A stretch of 47,925 bases of DNA from an uncultured Erysipelotrichaceae bacterium (GTDB lineage Bacteria; Bacillota_I; Bacilli_A; Erysipelotrichales; Erysipelotrichaceae): positions 1 through 47,925 of the forward strand of contig CAMCRE010000011.1 of the NCBI GenBank assembly GCA_945877255.1. Reading direction: 5' to 3'. The notes under the pieces were generated by a model. That model did no database searches and was not told where the DNA came from. It worked only from the letters and a program-made list of their open reading frames with translations. Positions 7,670 to 15,534 of the stretch are shown here, one piece after another. Numbering within the stretch: the stretch's first letter is position 1; each line of letters opens with the position of its first letter. The translations under genes and the position numbers were made by a program.

Positions 7670-7697
7670 CTAAAAAAAGGAGTCATTAGACCCCTTT
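7670..7697 (-). terminator. Terminator between structured RNA and nuclease gene
   Basis: On the minus strand AAAGGGGTC-TAAT-GACTCCTTT is a 9-bp stem with one G-U pair, followed by a T run. It ends 9 nt before the nuclease ATG and directly abuts its ribosome site. Confidence 0.8.
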
Positions 7698-7908
7698 CAC
7701 CGATTTTACTGTTGGTTGGAACTTGTTGGCTTAACCGCTTCCCCACTGCGTGACGCACAGCTTTGATTATTTCACAGGACTGTACTACCTATTCCCCTCA
7801 TTCCCTAGGAATATCTTTCATTCTATGGCTGAAAGCACCATTTCTTACTTTCTGCTTTCGCAACGGCAAAGAATTTCCGATATTTTTTACAGGGTTCGTA
7901 ACCTCTGT
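7676..7908 (-). ncRNA. Putative structured small RNA (about 230 nt)
   Basis: Between a TATAAT -10 (7915-7920) and the terminator above lies a stretch richer in G and C than its surroundings, with no plausible frame on the minus strand. It can fold into several stems: ACAG(A)GGTT-ACG-AACCCTGT near the 5' end, AATATC pairing with GATATT around a GAAAGC/GCTTTC hairpin, TGCG-TCA-CGCA, and the terminator stem. I do not recognise it as tmRNA, 6S RNA, RNase P RNA or a riboswitch. Its position, just before the terminator and a toxin-like gene, recalls RNA antitoxins, although no tandem repeat typical of ToxI is apparent. Confidence 0.5.
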
Positions 7909-7913
7909 TACAC

Positions 7914-7954
7914 CATTATACTAGCACATCATAAAAAAAATGTCTAGTATAATG
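7914..7954. promoter_or_regulatory. Inverted repeat carrying facing -10 boxes
   Basis: CATTATACTAG (7914-7924) and CTAGTATAATG (7944-7954) are perfect 11-bp inverted repeats separated by 19 nt. Each arm contains TATAAT reading away from the centre. The left arm is placed to serve the structured RNA; a -35 for it (GACATT, 18-bp spacer) is weak. The symmetry suggests a repressor site. Confidence 0.5.
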
Positions 7955-8141
7955 TTTATTTTCTTATTTAAGTATAGCATCTTACTACACTAGTTATACG
8001 TTTTAATGTATCAGCAATAAAATTAACTAACGCTATTAAGTTGAGCATCCCTCTTAGTATGATTACTCCAACAATAAGTATATAGCTATTACTCTTTCAC
8101 TACTTAAATAACTATAAATAGCTGATTTTTATATTTTTAAA
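7955..8141. other. Non-coding stretch at the island edge
   Basis: No gene or clear regulatory element is visible between the inverted repeat and the tRNA-Gly 3' duplicate. Confidence 0.5.
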
Positions 8142-8163
8142 TTCGATTCCCTCATCTGCTCCA
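8142..8163 (+). repeat. Duplicate of the tRNA-Gly 3' end (putative att site)
   Basis: The sequence ttcgattccc-tcatctgctcca repeats the last 23 nt of the tRNA-Gly gene (2470-2492) with one C missing. It is followed by its own terminator hairpin, as expected when an element integrates into the 3' end of a tRNA gene and displaces the original end. No integrase gene is left between the two copies. Confidence 0.75.
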
Positions 8164-8174
8164 TTATTAAATAA

Positions 8175-8200
8175 CCTAACTCTTCGGAATTAGGTTTTTT
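8175..8200 (+). terminator. Terminator behind the tRNA-Gly duplicate
   Basis: CCTAACTC-TTCG-GAATTAGG with one mismatch, followed by TTTTTT. It is probably the original tRNA-Gly terminator. Confidence 0.75.
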
Positions 8201-8216
8201 ATTTTCCACTTTTTTG

Positions 8217-8246
8217 CGTGTGATTTCATTACGATATTATCACACG
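8217..8246 (+). promoter_or_regulatory. Palindromic operator, site 1
   Basis: CGTGTGAT-N14-ATCACACG, with centre ttcattacgatatt. Over about 34 nt it is almost identical (2 differences) to the reverse complement of 16470-16503, and it resembles 19298-19323. It ends 37 bp before the -35 of the copy-2 leader operon. Confidence 0.65.
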
Positions 8247-8283
8247 TGAATTACACATTTGATTAAAAAGTTATCAAAATGTA

Positions 8284-8312
8284 TTGACAATTTTATATTG
8301 AAACACTACAAT
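8284..8312 (+). promoter_or_regulatory. Promoter of the copy-2 leader operon
   Basis: TTGACA (8284-8289), a 17-bp spacer and TACAAT (8307-8312). Confidence 0.85.
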
Positions 8313-8350
8313 AAAGGTGACAAAGATTAATTATTTGAGAGGAGAGTAGG

Positions 8351-8419
8351 ATGCTAAAAATTAATATTTCAAGGTATAAAAACGGAGATTTATTTTTCAT
8401 ATTTAAAATAAATTCATAA
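8351..8419 (+). CDS. RYKNGD leader peptide, copy 2 (22 aa)
   Basis: This short frame starts MLKINISRYKNGDLFFIF and ends KINS. It begins with an ATG preceded by GGAGAG at a spacing of about 6 nt, close behind a near-consensus promoter. The core is the same as in copies 1 and 3. Its stop codon lies 35 nt before the next gene. Confidence 0.65.
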   Translation: MLKINISRYKNGDLFFIFKINS

Positions 8420-8454
8420 TTTTAGTATATTTTTAAATTAAGGAGGAAAAATAT

Positions 8455-8610
8455 ATGAGAAAATTATTAAAAAAAGTTTTATTATGTTCATTATTGTTAG
8501 CATTTATTTTAAGTTTTGCATCTCAAAATATCGTTTTAGCTAACGATTCTGATATCAATGCTAGAAATCAACAAGAAAATACTTGTGGAGTTGATTTAAA
8601 AAAAGCATAA
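8455..8610 (+). CDS. Short secreted peptide, copy-2 leader operon (51 aa)
   Basis: The protein is a signal peptide with little behind it: a basic start MRKLLKKV, a hydrophobic core LLCSLLLAFILSFA and a probable cleavage after VLA, leaving about 22 residues (NDSDINARNQQENTCGVDLK...) with one cysteine. AAGGAGG lies 8 nt before the ATG. It is much shorter than the secreted proteins of the other two copies, so it is either a genuine small exported peptide or the product of an internal deletion. The next gene overlaps its stop codon. Confidence 0.65.
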   Translation: MRKLLKKVLLCSLLLAFILSFASQNIVLANDSDINARNQQENTCGVDLKKA

Positions 8611-8789
8611 TGAATATGAAATTACTACGCATGGTGCAAAATATCGCCCTTTTAGCAATCGTTATGATTCAATATTATGTTTTTAAAGGACAATTATTTT
8701 CAATAATCGTTTCTGCTTTAGCGGTGTTATGTATACTAACGAATTTATATACAGAATATAAAAATAATAAAAATTCAAAAATCCACTAA
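8610..8789 (+). CDS. Small two-helix membrane protein, copy-2 leader operon (59 aa)
   Basis: The ATG overlaps the stop of the secreted peptide (TAATG), so translation is coupled. The protein has two hydrophobic segments, about residues 11-25 (NIALLAIVMIQYYVF) and 29-46 (LFSIIVSALAVLCILTNL), separated by the turn KGQ, and a basic tail KNNKNSKIH. It is not recognised. Position and size match the membrane genes of the other two copies, but the sequence does not. Confidence 0.65.
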   Translation: MNMKLLRMVQNIALLAIVMIQYYVFKGQLFSIIVSALAVLCILTNLYTEYKNNKNSKIH

Positions 8790-8815
8790 AGCGAGTAGAT
8801 AAAATTTCTCGCTTC

Positions 8816-8835
8816 ACTAACTCTTTGGAGTTAGT
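8816..8835 (+). terminator. Hairpin after the copy-2 operon
   Basis: ACTAACTC-TTTG-GAGTTAGT is an 8-bp stem, followed by a moderately T-rich stretch. Confidence 0.5.
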
Positions 8836-8871
8836 ATACACTTTTATTGTAGTGAGTATTTTATTTATAAA

Positions 8872-8905
8872 AAAACCTGTTCGAAATGACTTTGAACAGG
8901 TTTTA
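8872..8905. terminator. Bidirectional terminator before the ATPase gene end
   Basis: AAAACCTGTTC / GAACAGGTTTT (8872-8882 and 8894-8904) has A and T runs on its two sides and sits between converging genes. Confidence 0.8.
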
Positions 8906-8907
8906 TA

Positions 8908-11508
8908 TTAATGTTTACTTAAAAATTTTAAAATTTGAATAATCAATGTAGGTATAAACGCTAATAAAACGACTAATCCAAATTGTGATACAGATAGTAA
9001 TGCAATACCAAATATTCTAGCAATTGGTGCAACAAATACAACTAACGACACTAACAATATTCCTATTAAAAACGCATAAACAGTATAAATATTAGTGAAT
9101 ACACCAATTTTTAAAATTGAATATTCGCTGCGACAACTAAAGCCATGGAATAATCTCGCAATACATAAGATTAAAAACGCATTAGTCATTGCATGTACAC
9201 CACTCACTTGTAGTCCAATTAAATAACCTGAAAACACACTAGCCGCAATGAACAACGCCTCAATCACAATATGCGCAATCATTGATTGCGATAAAATAGA
9301 TTGTTTTGGATTTCGAGGTGCTTCATTTAACACTAAATCAGTACCAGGCTCTACCCCTACTGCAATAGCGGGTAAACTATCTGTTGCTAAATTAATGAAT
9401 AGCAACTGAATCGGTAAAAACGGAACCACAAATTGTGGATTAAATATCATTAAAACAGAAATTAATAATACAACCATAATTGCAGATAAATTACCCGTTA
9501 ATAAATACTTAATACTATTTGCAATATTAGCGTAAATATTTCTACCCATAATAATTGCCTTAACGATTGTTGCAAAATTATCATCAGTTAAAATCATCGC
9601 AGCAGCATCTTTTGAAACTTCACTACCAGTAATTCCCATTGCGATACCAATATCTGCTTGTTTAAGTGCCGGTGCATCATTAACACCATCGCCACTCATC
9701 CCCACGATTTTACCTTTTGATTGCCAAGCATCAACGATTCTAATTTTATGTTCTGGTGCAACACGAGCATACACACTGATTTTTTCAAGATCTTTTCTTA
9801 AATCTTCATCAGACATTTTTTCTAAAGATGCACCATCTAAAACAATATCGCCATCTTTATAAATACCAATTTGTTTGGCGATACTACGTGCTGTAACAAC
9901 ATGATCACCTGTAATCATAATAGGTTTAATACCTGCTTGAATACATTTCAGAACAGCATCACGACTCTCTTCACGAGGTGGATCGACTAATGAAGTTAAC
10001 CCAATAAATGTTAGATCAGACTCATCTTCAAATGTTAGTATGTTTTTATTTGTTTCTTTAAAAGCATAACCTAACACACGTAAGCCATTCTCTGCAAACT
10101 GTTGATTCATAGCAAGAATTTTATCTTTATCTTCAGACGTAATACTTGTAATTACTCCCTCCACAATAATATGCGAACAATTTTTAATAATCTCATCACA
10201 AGCACCTTTCACCAACATTAATTGTTTATCACCAATTTTTTGTAATGTTGTCATATATTTTCTAACACTATCAAATGGTAAATCCGCAATTCTCGCAAAT
10301 TTTTCACGCTCTTCTTTTTCATTAATACCATATTTATTCGCTAACGCAATTAATGCAACTTCAGTCGGATCACCAATTTCTTGTTCGTTATTAATAGTTG
10401 CATCATTACACAACACTAATGCATGCAACAACAACTCACCTTCATCTTTATTCGTAATACTTTCGGGATGTATTTTAGTATGATTAATATAAACATCATT
10501 GACAGTCATTTTATTTTGTGTTAATGTACCTGTTTTATCACTACAAATAATAGAGGTCGAACCAAGCGATTCAACGGAATGAATGCTTTTCATAATCGCA
10601 TTTTCTTTTGCCATTTTTTGACTACCAAGTGATAATACAATAGTAATAATCGGTGCTAATGCTTCAGGAACAGCTGCAACAGCTAATGCAATTGAAAATA
10701 ACGCTGCTGATTGTAGATCACGACTTGTAAAATACGTTAATCCAAACACAACAATACAAACTAAAATAATGACGAATGATAAATTTTTCGAAAACGCATC
10801 AATACTTAGTTGTAACGGTGTTTTTCTAGTTTTAGCAGCATCCAGCAACTTCGCAATTTTTCCAATTTCAGTTTGTTCTCCAATAGCAGTAACAACTGCT
10901 TTCCCTCTACCATATGTTACAAGCGAACTCGTAAAAACCATATTAAATTGATCACCAACCACTTTTTCATCAGTAATCACTGCATCTATTTTATCGACAC
11001 TGTGGCTTTCACCAGTTAAAGCTGATTCATTAACTTGTAACGAACTCGTTTCTAATAATCGCATATCGGCAACAATCACATCACCCGCTTCAAATACAAC
11101 AATATCACCAATCGTTAATTGTGTTGATTCTACTTCAACTTTTTGTCCGTCTCTTATTACTTTTACTTTTGGTAACGACATTTTTTTCAAACTATCTATT
11201 GATTTTTGTGATTTTAATGTTTGAATTGTTCCCAGTAACGCATTAATAATTAATACGACAATAATCACAATAGAACTTTCATGATCGCCTGTAAATCCTG
11301 AAATAATAGACGCCACAATTAAAATCGCAACGATTAAATCTTTAAATTGACTAAAGAAAATACTAAGTACACTTTCTTTCTCTTCTGATTTTAACGCATT
11401 TAATCCATATTGTTGTTGACGTTTAATAACTTCTTGTGAACTCAAACCCGTTTCATCCACATTTAAAAGTTTTAATACTTCTGCTTTATCTAACTGATAC
11501 GATTTCAT
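8908..11508 (-). CDS. P2A-type cation ATPase, probably a Mn2+ (or Ca2+) exporter
   Basis: This 866-residue P-type ATPase has a cation N-terminal domain, an actuator motif (ALTGESHSV), the phosphorylation motif CSDKTGTLTQNK, a nucleotide-binding domain, the hinge motif GDGVNDAPALKQADIGIAMG and a C-terminal helix bundle. Membrane ion ligands include VPEAL in helix 4 and FINLATDSLPAIAVG in helix 6. The helix-5 segment TGNLSAIM has Ala where SERCA has its site-I Glu, so a single ion site is likely, as in Listeria LMCA1. Annotated homologues are often called calcium pumps, but the yybP-ykoY (Mn2+) riboswitch upstream points to manganese efflux, as for Lactococcus YoaB. AGGAGG lies 5 nt before the ATG at 11508; a longer frame to 11556 would run into the riboswitch terminator. 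Confidence 0.92.
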   Translation of the reverse strand: MKSYQLDKAEVLKLLNVDETGLSSQEVIKRQQQYGLNALKSEEKESVLSIFFSQFKDLIVAILIVASIISGFTGDHESSIVIIVVLIINALLGTIQTLKSQKSIDSLKKMSLPKVKVIRDGQKVEVESTQLTIGDIVVFEAGDVIVADMRLLETSSLQVNESALTGESHSVDKIDAVITDEKVVGDQFNMVFTSSLVTYGRGKAVVTAIGEQTEIGKIAKLLDAAKTRKTPLQLSIDAFSKNLSFVIILVCIVVFGLTYFTSRDLQSAALFSIALAVAAVPEALAPIITIVLSLGSQKMAKENAIMKSIHSVESLGSTSIICSDKTGTLTQNKMTVNDVYINHTKIHPESITNKDEGELLLHALVLCNDATINNEQEIGDPTEVALIALANKYGINEKEEREKFARIADLPFDSVRKYMTTLQKIGDKQLMLVKGACDEIIKNCSHIIVEGVITSITSEDKDKILAMNQQFAENGLRVLGYAFKETNKNILTFEDESDLTFIGLTSLVDPPREESRDAVLKCIQAGIKPIMITGDHVVTARSIAKQIGIYKDGDIVLDGASLEKMSDEDLRKDLEKISVYARVAPEHKIRIVDAWQSKGKIVGMSGDGVNDAPALKQADIGIAMGITGSEVSKDAAAMILTDDNFATIVKAIIMGRNIYANIANSIKYLLTGNLSAIMVVLLISVLMIFNPQFVVPFLPIQLLFINLATDSLPAIAVGVEPGTDLVLNEAPRNPKQSILSQSMIAHIVIEALFIAASVFSGYLIGLQVSGVHAMTNAFLILCIARLFHGFSCRSEYSILKIGVFTNIYTVYAFLIGILLVSLVVFVAPIARIFGIALLSVSQFGLVVLLAFIPTLIIQILKFLSKH

Positions 11509-11528
11509 ATTTCCTCCTATAAAAAATA

Positions 11529-11640
11529 AAAGACAAGTTGCGAAAAAATATCGCAAGTCTTGTCTTTATGTTTAGCCAGAATTTAAATAAATTCGGAATG
11601 TTGACCAAACCCATACAAACGTATGTTAACTACTCCCTCA
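11529..11640 (-). ncRNA. yybP-ykoY (manganese) riboswitch with terminator
   Basis: The minus-strand leader begins GAGGGAGTAGTTAACAT, contains TTTGGTCAACATTCCGAA and then CTGGCTAAACATAAAGACAAG, which are features of the yybP-ykoY aptamer. A long terminator stem follows (AAGACAAG..TTGCGA / TCGCAA..CTTGTCTT, 11530-11567) with a T run just before the ATPase ribosome site. Mn2+ binding in this class generally turns the downstream gene on. Assignment is by eye. Confidence 0.8.
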
Positions 11641-11647
11641 CAAAAAA

Positions 11648-11676
11648 ATTATACTGCATTTTAATTTTGTTGTCTA
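11648..11676 (-). promoter_or_regulatory. Promoter of the riboswitch-ATPase transcript
   Basis: TAGACA (11671-11676), a 17-bp spacer and TATAAT (11648-11653), minus strand. Confidence 0.8.
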
Positions 11677-11690
11677 ATATTTTACACACT

Positions 11691-13454
11691 CTATATGTTT
11701 TCAAACTGTGATTGATATAATGAAGCATATACTTTATTAAGTTGCAACAACTCTTCATGTGTTCCTTTTTCTACAACGTTTCCTTTATCCATAACTAAAA
11801 TAATATCAGCATTTTTAATCGTAGATAAACGATGTGCAATAATAAACGCCGTTCTTCCATACATTAACTTATTCATTGCTTCTTGAATTAATTTTTCTGT
11901 ACGTGTATCAACAGAAGAAGTCGCTTCATCTAAAATCAAAATTTTTTTATTTCCTAAAAACGCTCTTGCAATCGTTAATAATTGTTTTTGCCCTTGTGAA
12001 ATATTACTAGAATCTTCATTAATAACCGTATCATAACCTTGTGGTAACGTTCTTATAAAATGATCGGCATTCGCAAATTTAGCCGCCATCTCAATCTCGG
12101 CATCACTAGTAAATTGATTACCATAAGCAATATTATCTTTAATGCTACCATTAAATAACCATGTATCTTGTAACACCATTGAAAAAGTTGATGAAATAGC
12201 TTCATATGAAATGTCTCGCATATCAACACCATCTAATTTAATAACACCATCATTAATCTCATAAAAACGCATTAATAAATTAATTAATGTCGTTTTCCCT
12301 GCACCTGTTGCACCAACAATAGCAACGGTACTACCAGCTTTAACATCTAAACTAAAATTTTTAATAACCGGTGTTTCAGAAACATAAGAAAAATTCACAT
12401 TTTCAAACGTTACATTACCAGCTACTTCAGGCAACGTAATTAAATTATCTCGCTCTTGCATTTCAGGTGCATCTAATAATTTCACAATACGCTCACTCGC
12501 TGCAACACAAGATTGCACATACTGACCTAACTGTGAAATTTGTTGGAGGGGACCCGTAAATTGTTGCATGTACTGTATAAAAGATTGCAATTCCCCAATA
12601 TTTAATGCATTCGAAATCACTTTTCGTGAACCGAAAATGACCGCTAATACGTATGCAATATTATTAATAAATGCCGTCAACGGAAATAACATCCCAGATA
12701 AAAAATTACCTTTTTGAGCGTTTTTAACTAATTCATCATTCACTTTTTTAAACATTGCTAATGATTGTGCTTGACCATTATACGATTGTACCGTAGTAAA
12801 ATTGGCTAGTAATTCTTCTACTTGCACATTTAATTCTGCAATTTGCGTTTGTTGCGAAGTAAAATATTTTTTACTCAAACGCATAATTGTCATTCCAATC
12901 ACAACAATAACAGGAATACTTAATACTGGAATTAACGTTAATGGAACAGATATAGAAAGCATCATTGATAAAATTCCAATTACTAAAATAATAGAATAAA
13001 ACCCTTGTGCTAACGACTCTGTTAAACCTTCAAATAACGTATTCACATCATTAATAACAGTAGAAATAATGTCACCATCTTTTGTCGTATCTAAATATGC
13101 TATAGGCATTTTATTAATTTTTTGATCAATCTTAACACGTAATTCATACGCAATAGACGATGCAACTTTTCCCATCACATAATCTCTAAAATAATTAACG
13201 ATCGTTATTAAAATATACACACCTGTTAAAAATAGTATCTTACTATATAATGCTGCATAATCTAAATTAACAACTAATTGATTATTATTAAAACTAAATC
13301 CTTGTATAATTAAAGTAGTAATTTCACCAAAAATTTTTGGCCCAACAATGACACCTACTGCACCAATCACAATTAGCATCAACGTTATTAGAAATGATTT
13401 TTTATATGGCTTCAATAAAAGGAATAAATACTGATATTTAGATTTTTTATTCAT
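11691..13454 (-). CDS. ABC exporter, half-transporter B (ATPase/permease)
   Basis: This 587-residue half-transporter has an N-terminal domain of six membrane helices (about residues 20-310) and a C-terminal ATPase domain: Walker A GATGAGKTTL, Walker B KILILDEATSSVD with the catalytic Glu, and H-loop IAHRLSTI. Its signature motif is degenerate (ISQGQ instead of LSGGQ), so the composite site formed with the partner's Walker motifs should be impaired. The ATG at 13454 has AAGGAG 7 nt upstream and overlaps the end of the upstream gene by 8 nt. With that gene it forms a heterodimeric exporter of the EfrAB/LmrCD/BmrCD type, possibly for drugs or toxic compounds. Confidence 0.92.
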   Translation of the reverse strand: MNKKSKYQYLFLLLKPYKKSFLITLMLIVIGAVGVIVGPKIFGEITTLIIQGFSFNNNQLVVNLDYAALYSKILFLTGVYILITIVNYFRDYVMGKVASSIAYELRVKIDQKINKMPIAYLDTTKDGDIISTVINDVNTLFEGLTESLAQGFYSIILVIGILSMMLSISVPLTLIPVLSIPVIVVIGMTIMRLSKKYFTSQQTQIAELNVQVEELLANFTTVQSYNGQAQSLAMFKKVNDELVKNAQKGNFLSGMLFPLTAFINNIAYVLAVIFGSRKVISNALNIGELQSFIQYMQQFTGPLQQISQLGQYVQSCVAASERIVKLLDAPEMQERDNLITLPEVAGNVTFENVNFSYVSETPVIKNFSLDVKAGSTVAIVGATGAGKTTLINLLMRFYEINDGVIKLDGVDMRDISYEAISSTFSMVLQDTWLFNGSIKDNIAYGNQFTSDAEIEMAAKFANADHFIRTLPQGYDTVINEDSSNISQGQKQLLTIARAFLGNKKILILDEATSSVDTRTEKLIQEAMNKLMYGRTAFIIAHRLSTIKNADIILVMDKGNVVEKGTHEELLQLNKVYASLYQSQFENI

Positions 13455-15534
13455 CGTTATTCTCCTTTTCAATTTGACTACTTGCGATATCTTGATAAAC
13501 TTTACATGATTGAATAAGTTGTTCGTGCGTTCCACGTCCAACAACCACACCATCATCTAATACAATTATTTCATCAGCATGCATAATTGTAGGTATTCGC
13601 TGTGCAACAATAATAGTTGCGACATCACGCATTTCTTGATGTAAGTTATTTCTTAATGTTGCATCGGTTTTGTAATCTAACGCCGAAAAACTGTCATCAA
13701 AAAACAATATCTTTGTGTTTTTATAAATTGCTCTTGCAATTTGAAGACGCTGTTTTTGACCACCAGATAAATTTGTTCCACGTTGTTCTAAAACATAATC
13801 ATACTGTCCTTCTTTTTCATTAATAAATGATTCAGCACAAGCTATTCTTGCTGCATGAATAACACGATTTTCATCAATTTCTTCACAACCATATGCAATA
13901 TTTTCTTTTATCGTTTTTGAAAAAATTTGTGCTGTTTGTGGAACATAACCTATTTTTTCACGTAATTGCGACAACGGATATTGCTTTATATCGACACCAT
14001 CTATTAAAATTTCGCCTTTTTGAATGTCATAAAAGCGATTAATCAATTTACCAACCGTACTTTTACCAGAACCGGTACCACCTATAAACGCCACTGTTTG
14101 ACCTGGTTGAACTTTAAATGATAAATTATCAAGTGCCGTTACTGCTTCACTACCATAACTAAAACTTACGTTTTTAAACTCTACTGTTCCTAAATTATCA
14201 ACAACAACTTTTTCAGTTTGTTCGTGGATAACATTTTCACTAACTAGTACTTCATCAATTCTTTTAAACGCTATTGATATTTGTGGAATAATAAAAAATA
14301 AAAAACCAAATAGCATAAAACTAAACATTACTTGTGTTGCAAACTGAATGAACGCTAATAAGTCTCCTATTTGCAGTTTTGAAGCAACAACTAAATCAGA
14401 ACCAATATACATAATTAAAACTGCAATAATGTTCGTCATAAACATTAAACCTGGATTAACTAATGAAATAAATTTACCAATTTCAATGTTATTTTGATAT
14501 AACTCAGTATTCACATCATCAAACTGTTTTGACTGTCTTGCTTGTGTATTAAATGCACGAATAACACGTAATCCAGATAAATTTTCTCGTAAAACTAAAT
14601 TAATTTTATCTAAAATAATTCTTGCTTTTTCAAATCTCGGTAATACTTGGATAAATATGAAAACAAGTAATACTACAAAACATACTGCACCTAACGCAAT
14701 CGTCCACATTAAATTAAAATTAGTATTAGAAGATTGTATTAATGCTCCAATAGCAGTTAAAGGAGATAACATCACTATTCGCAATACAAAACCTATCATA
14801 TTTTGAATTTGCGTTGTATCACTAATCACTCTTGTAATTAAACTTGCAATAGAAAATTTATCCAATTCACTCGCAGAAAATGATTGTATTTTAATAAATA
14901 GTTCTTCACGAATATCTTGCGCTATTTTAGACGAAAATAAACTAGCTGTATATGAAGCCAACATTACAAAAATCATTCCACTTATTGCAATTAACAACAT
15001 TTCCAATCCTTGTTTCATAATATAATCGACACTTGAATCGGATAAACCTAATTTTTGTCGCTCTTGATGGATCATACTCGATTGCAACATTGCATTCATA
15101 TTTGTATTTTCAATTGCTTTAAATTGTAACAACAATGTTTTTTTATCAATATCTTGTAATGTCGCTATTTTTGCTATTTCTGATGTTTTATTATTCGTAG
15201 TTAAATAAAATATCACATTATTTTTTTCTTGTGTAATACGTACTAATTCATTATTCTCTTTTGTTAAATGATATATTGTGTTTTCTTTGACATAAGATGA
15301 TTGAATAATTTCTTGCTCTTGTGATGTAGAAAGTGCTAAGAGTGTTTGATACGACTCTTCACTTAACGCTTGATACACAAATTTTTCAATTCCTTTTTGT
15401 TGAATTCCGATATTGATCATTCGTGACATATATTTAGGTAATACTAACGAAGTTGCAACTTGCCCAGAAACAAAAATTGCCACAAGCACGATTAAATGCC
15501 AATATCTTTTTAAATATTTATAATATAATTTCAT
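13447..15534 (-). CDS. ABC exporter, half-transporter A (degenerate site subunit)
   Basis: This 695-residue half-transporter has an unusually large segment between helices 1 and 2 (about residues 40-170), probably extracellular. The ATPase domain has Walker A GGTGSGKSTV and a canonical signature NLSGGQKQR. The Walker B motif ends in Asp (KILFFDDSFSALD) instead of the catalytic Glu, and the switch His is Gln (VAQRIPTI). These changes mark the non-hydrolysing site of asymmetric heterodimers. Its own good signature completes the active site with the Walker motifs of the partner. The ATG overlaps the stop of the marR gene (TAATG). Confidence 0.92.
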   Translation of the reverse strand: MKLYYKYLKRYWHLIVLVAIFVSGQVATSLVLPKYMSRMINIGIQQKGIEKFVYQALSEESYQTLLALSTSQEQEIIQSSYVKENTIYHLTKENNELVRITQEKNNVIFYLTTNNKTSEIAKIATLQDIDKKTLLLQFKAIENTNMNAMLQSSMIHQERQKLGLSDSSVDYIMKQGLEMLLIAISGMIFVMLASYTASLFSSKIAQDIREELFIKIQSFSASELDKFSIASLITRVISDTTQIQNMIGFVLRIVMLSPLTAIGALIQSSNTNFNLMWTIALGAVCFVVLLVFIFIQVLPRFEKARIILDKINLVLRENLSGLRVIRAFNTQARQSKQFDDVNTELYQNNIEIGKFISLVNPGLMFMTNIIAVLIMYIGSDLVVASKLQIGDLLAFIQFATQVMFSFMLFGFLFFIIPQISIAFKRIDEVLVSENVIHEQTEKVVVDNLGTVEFKNVSFSYGSEAVTALDNLSFKVQPGQTVAFIGGTGSGKSTVGKLINRFYDIQKGEILIDGVDIKQYPLSQLREKIGYVPQTAQIFSKTIKENIAYGCEEIDENRVIHAARIACAESFINEKEGQYDYVLEQRGTNLSGGQKQRLQIARAIYKNTKILFFDDSFSALDYKTDATLRNNLHQEMRDVATIIVAQRIPTIMHADEIIVLDDGVVVGRGTHEQLIQSCKVYQDIASSQIEKENNDE

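Noticed and set aside
7143-7908. Classical ToxIN with tandem-repeat antitoxin RNA
   Set aside because: No tandem repeat of about 35 nt is visible in the RNA and the protein does not resemble ToxN; only the layout is comparable.
7750-7947. A 65-codon plus-strand frame across the putative structured RNA
   Set aside because: It has no ribosome site, its composition is not protein-like, and it runs antisense to the RNA and its promoter.
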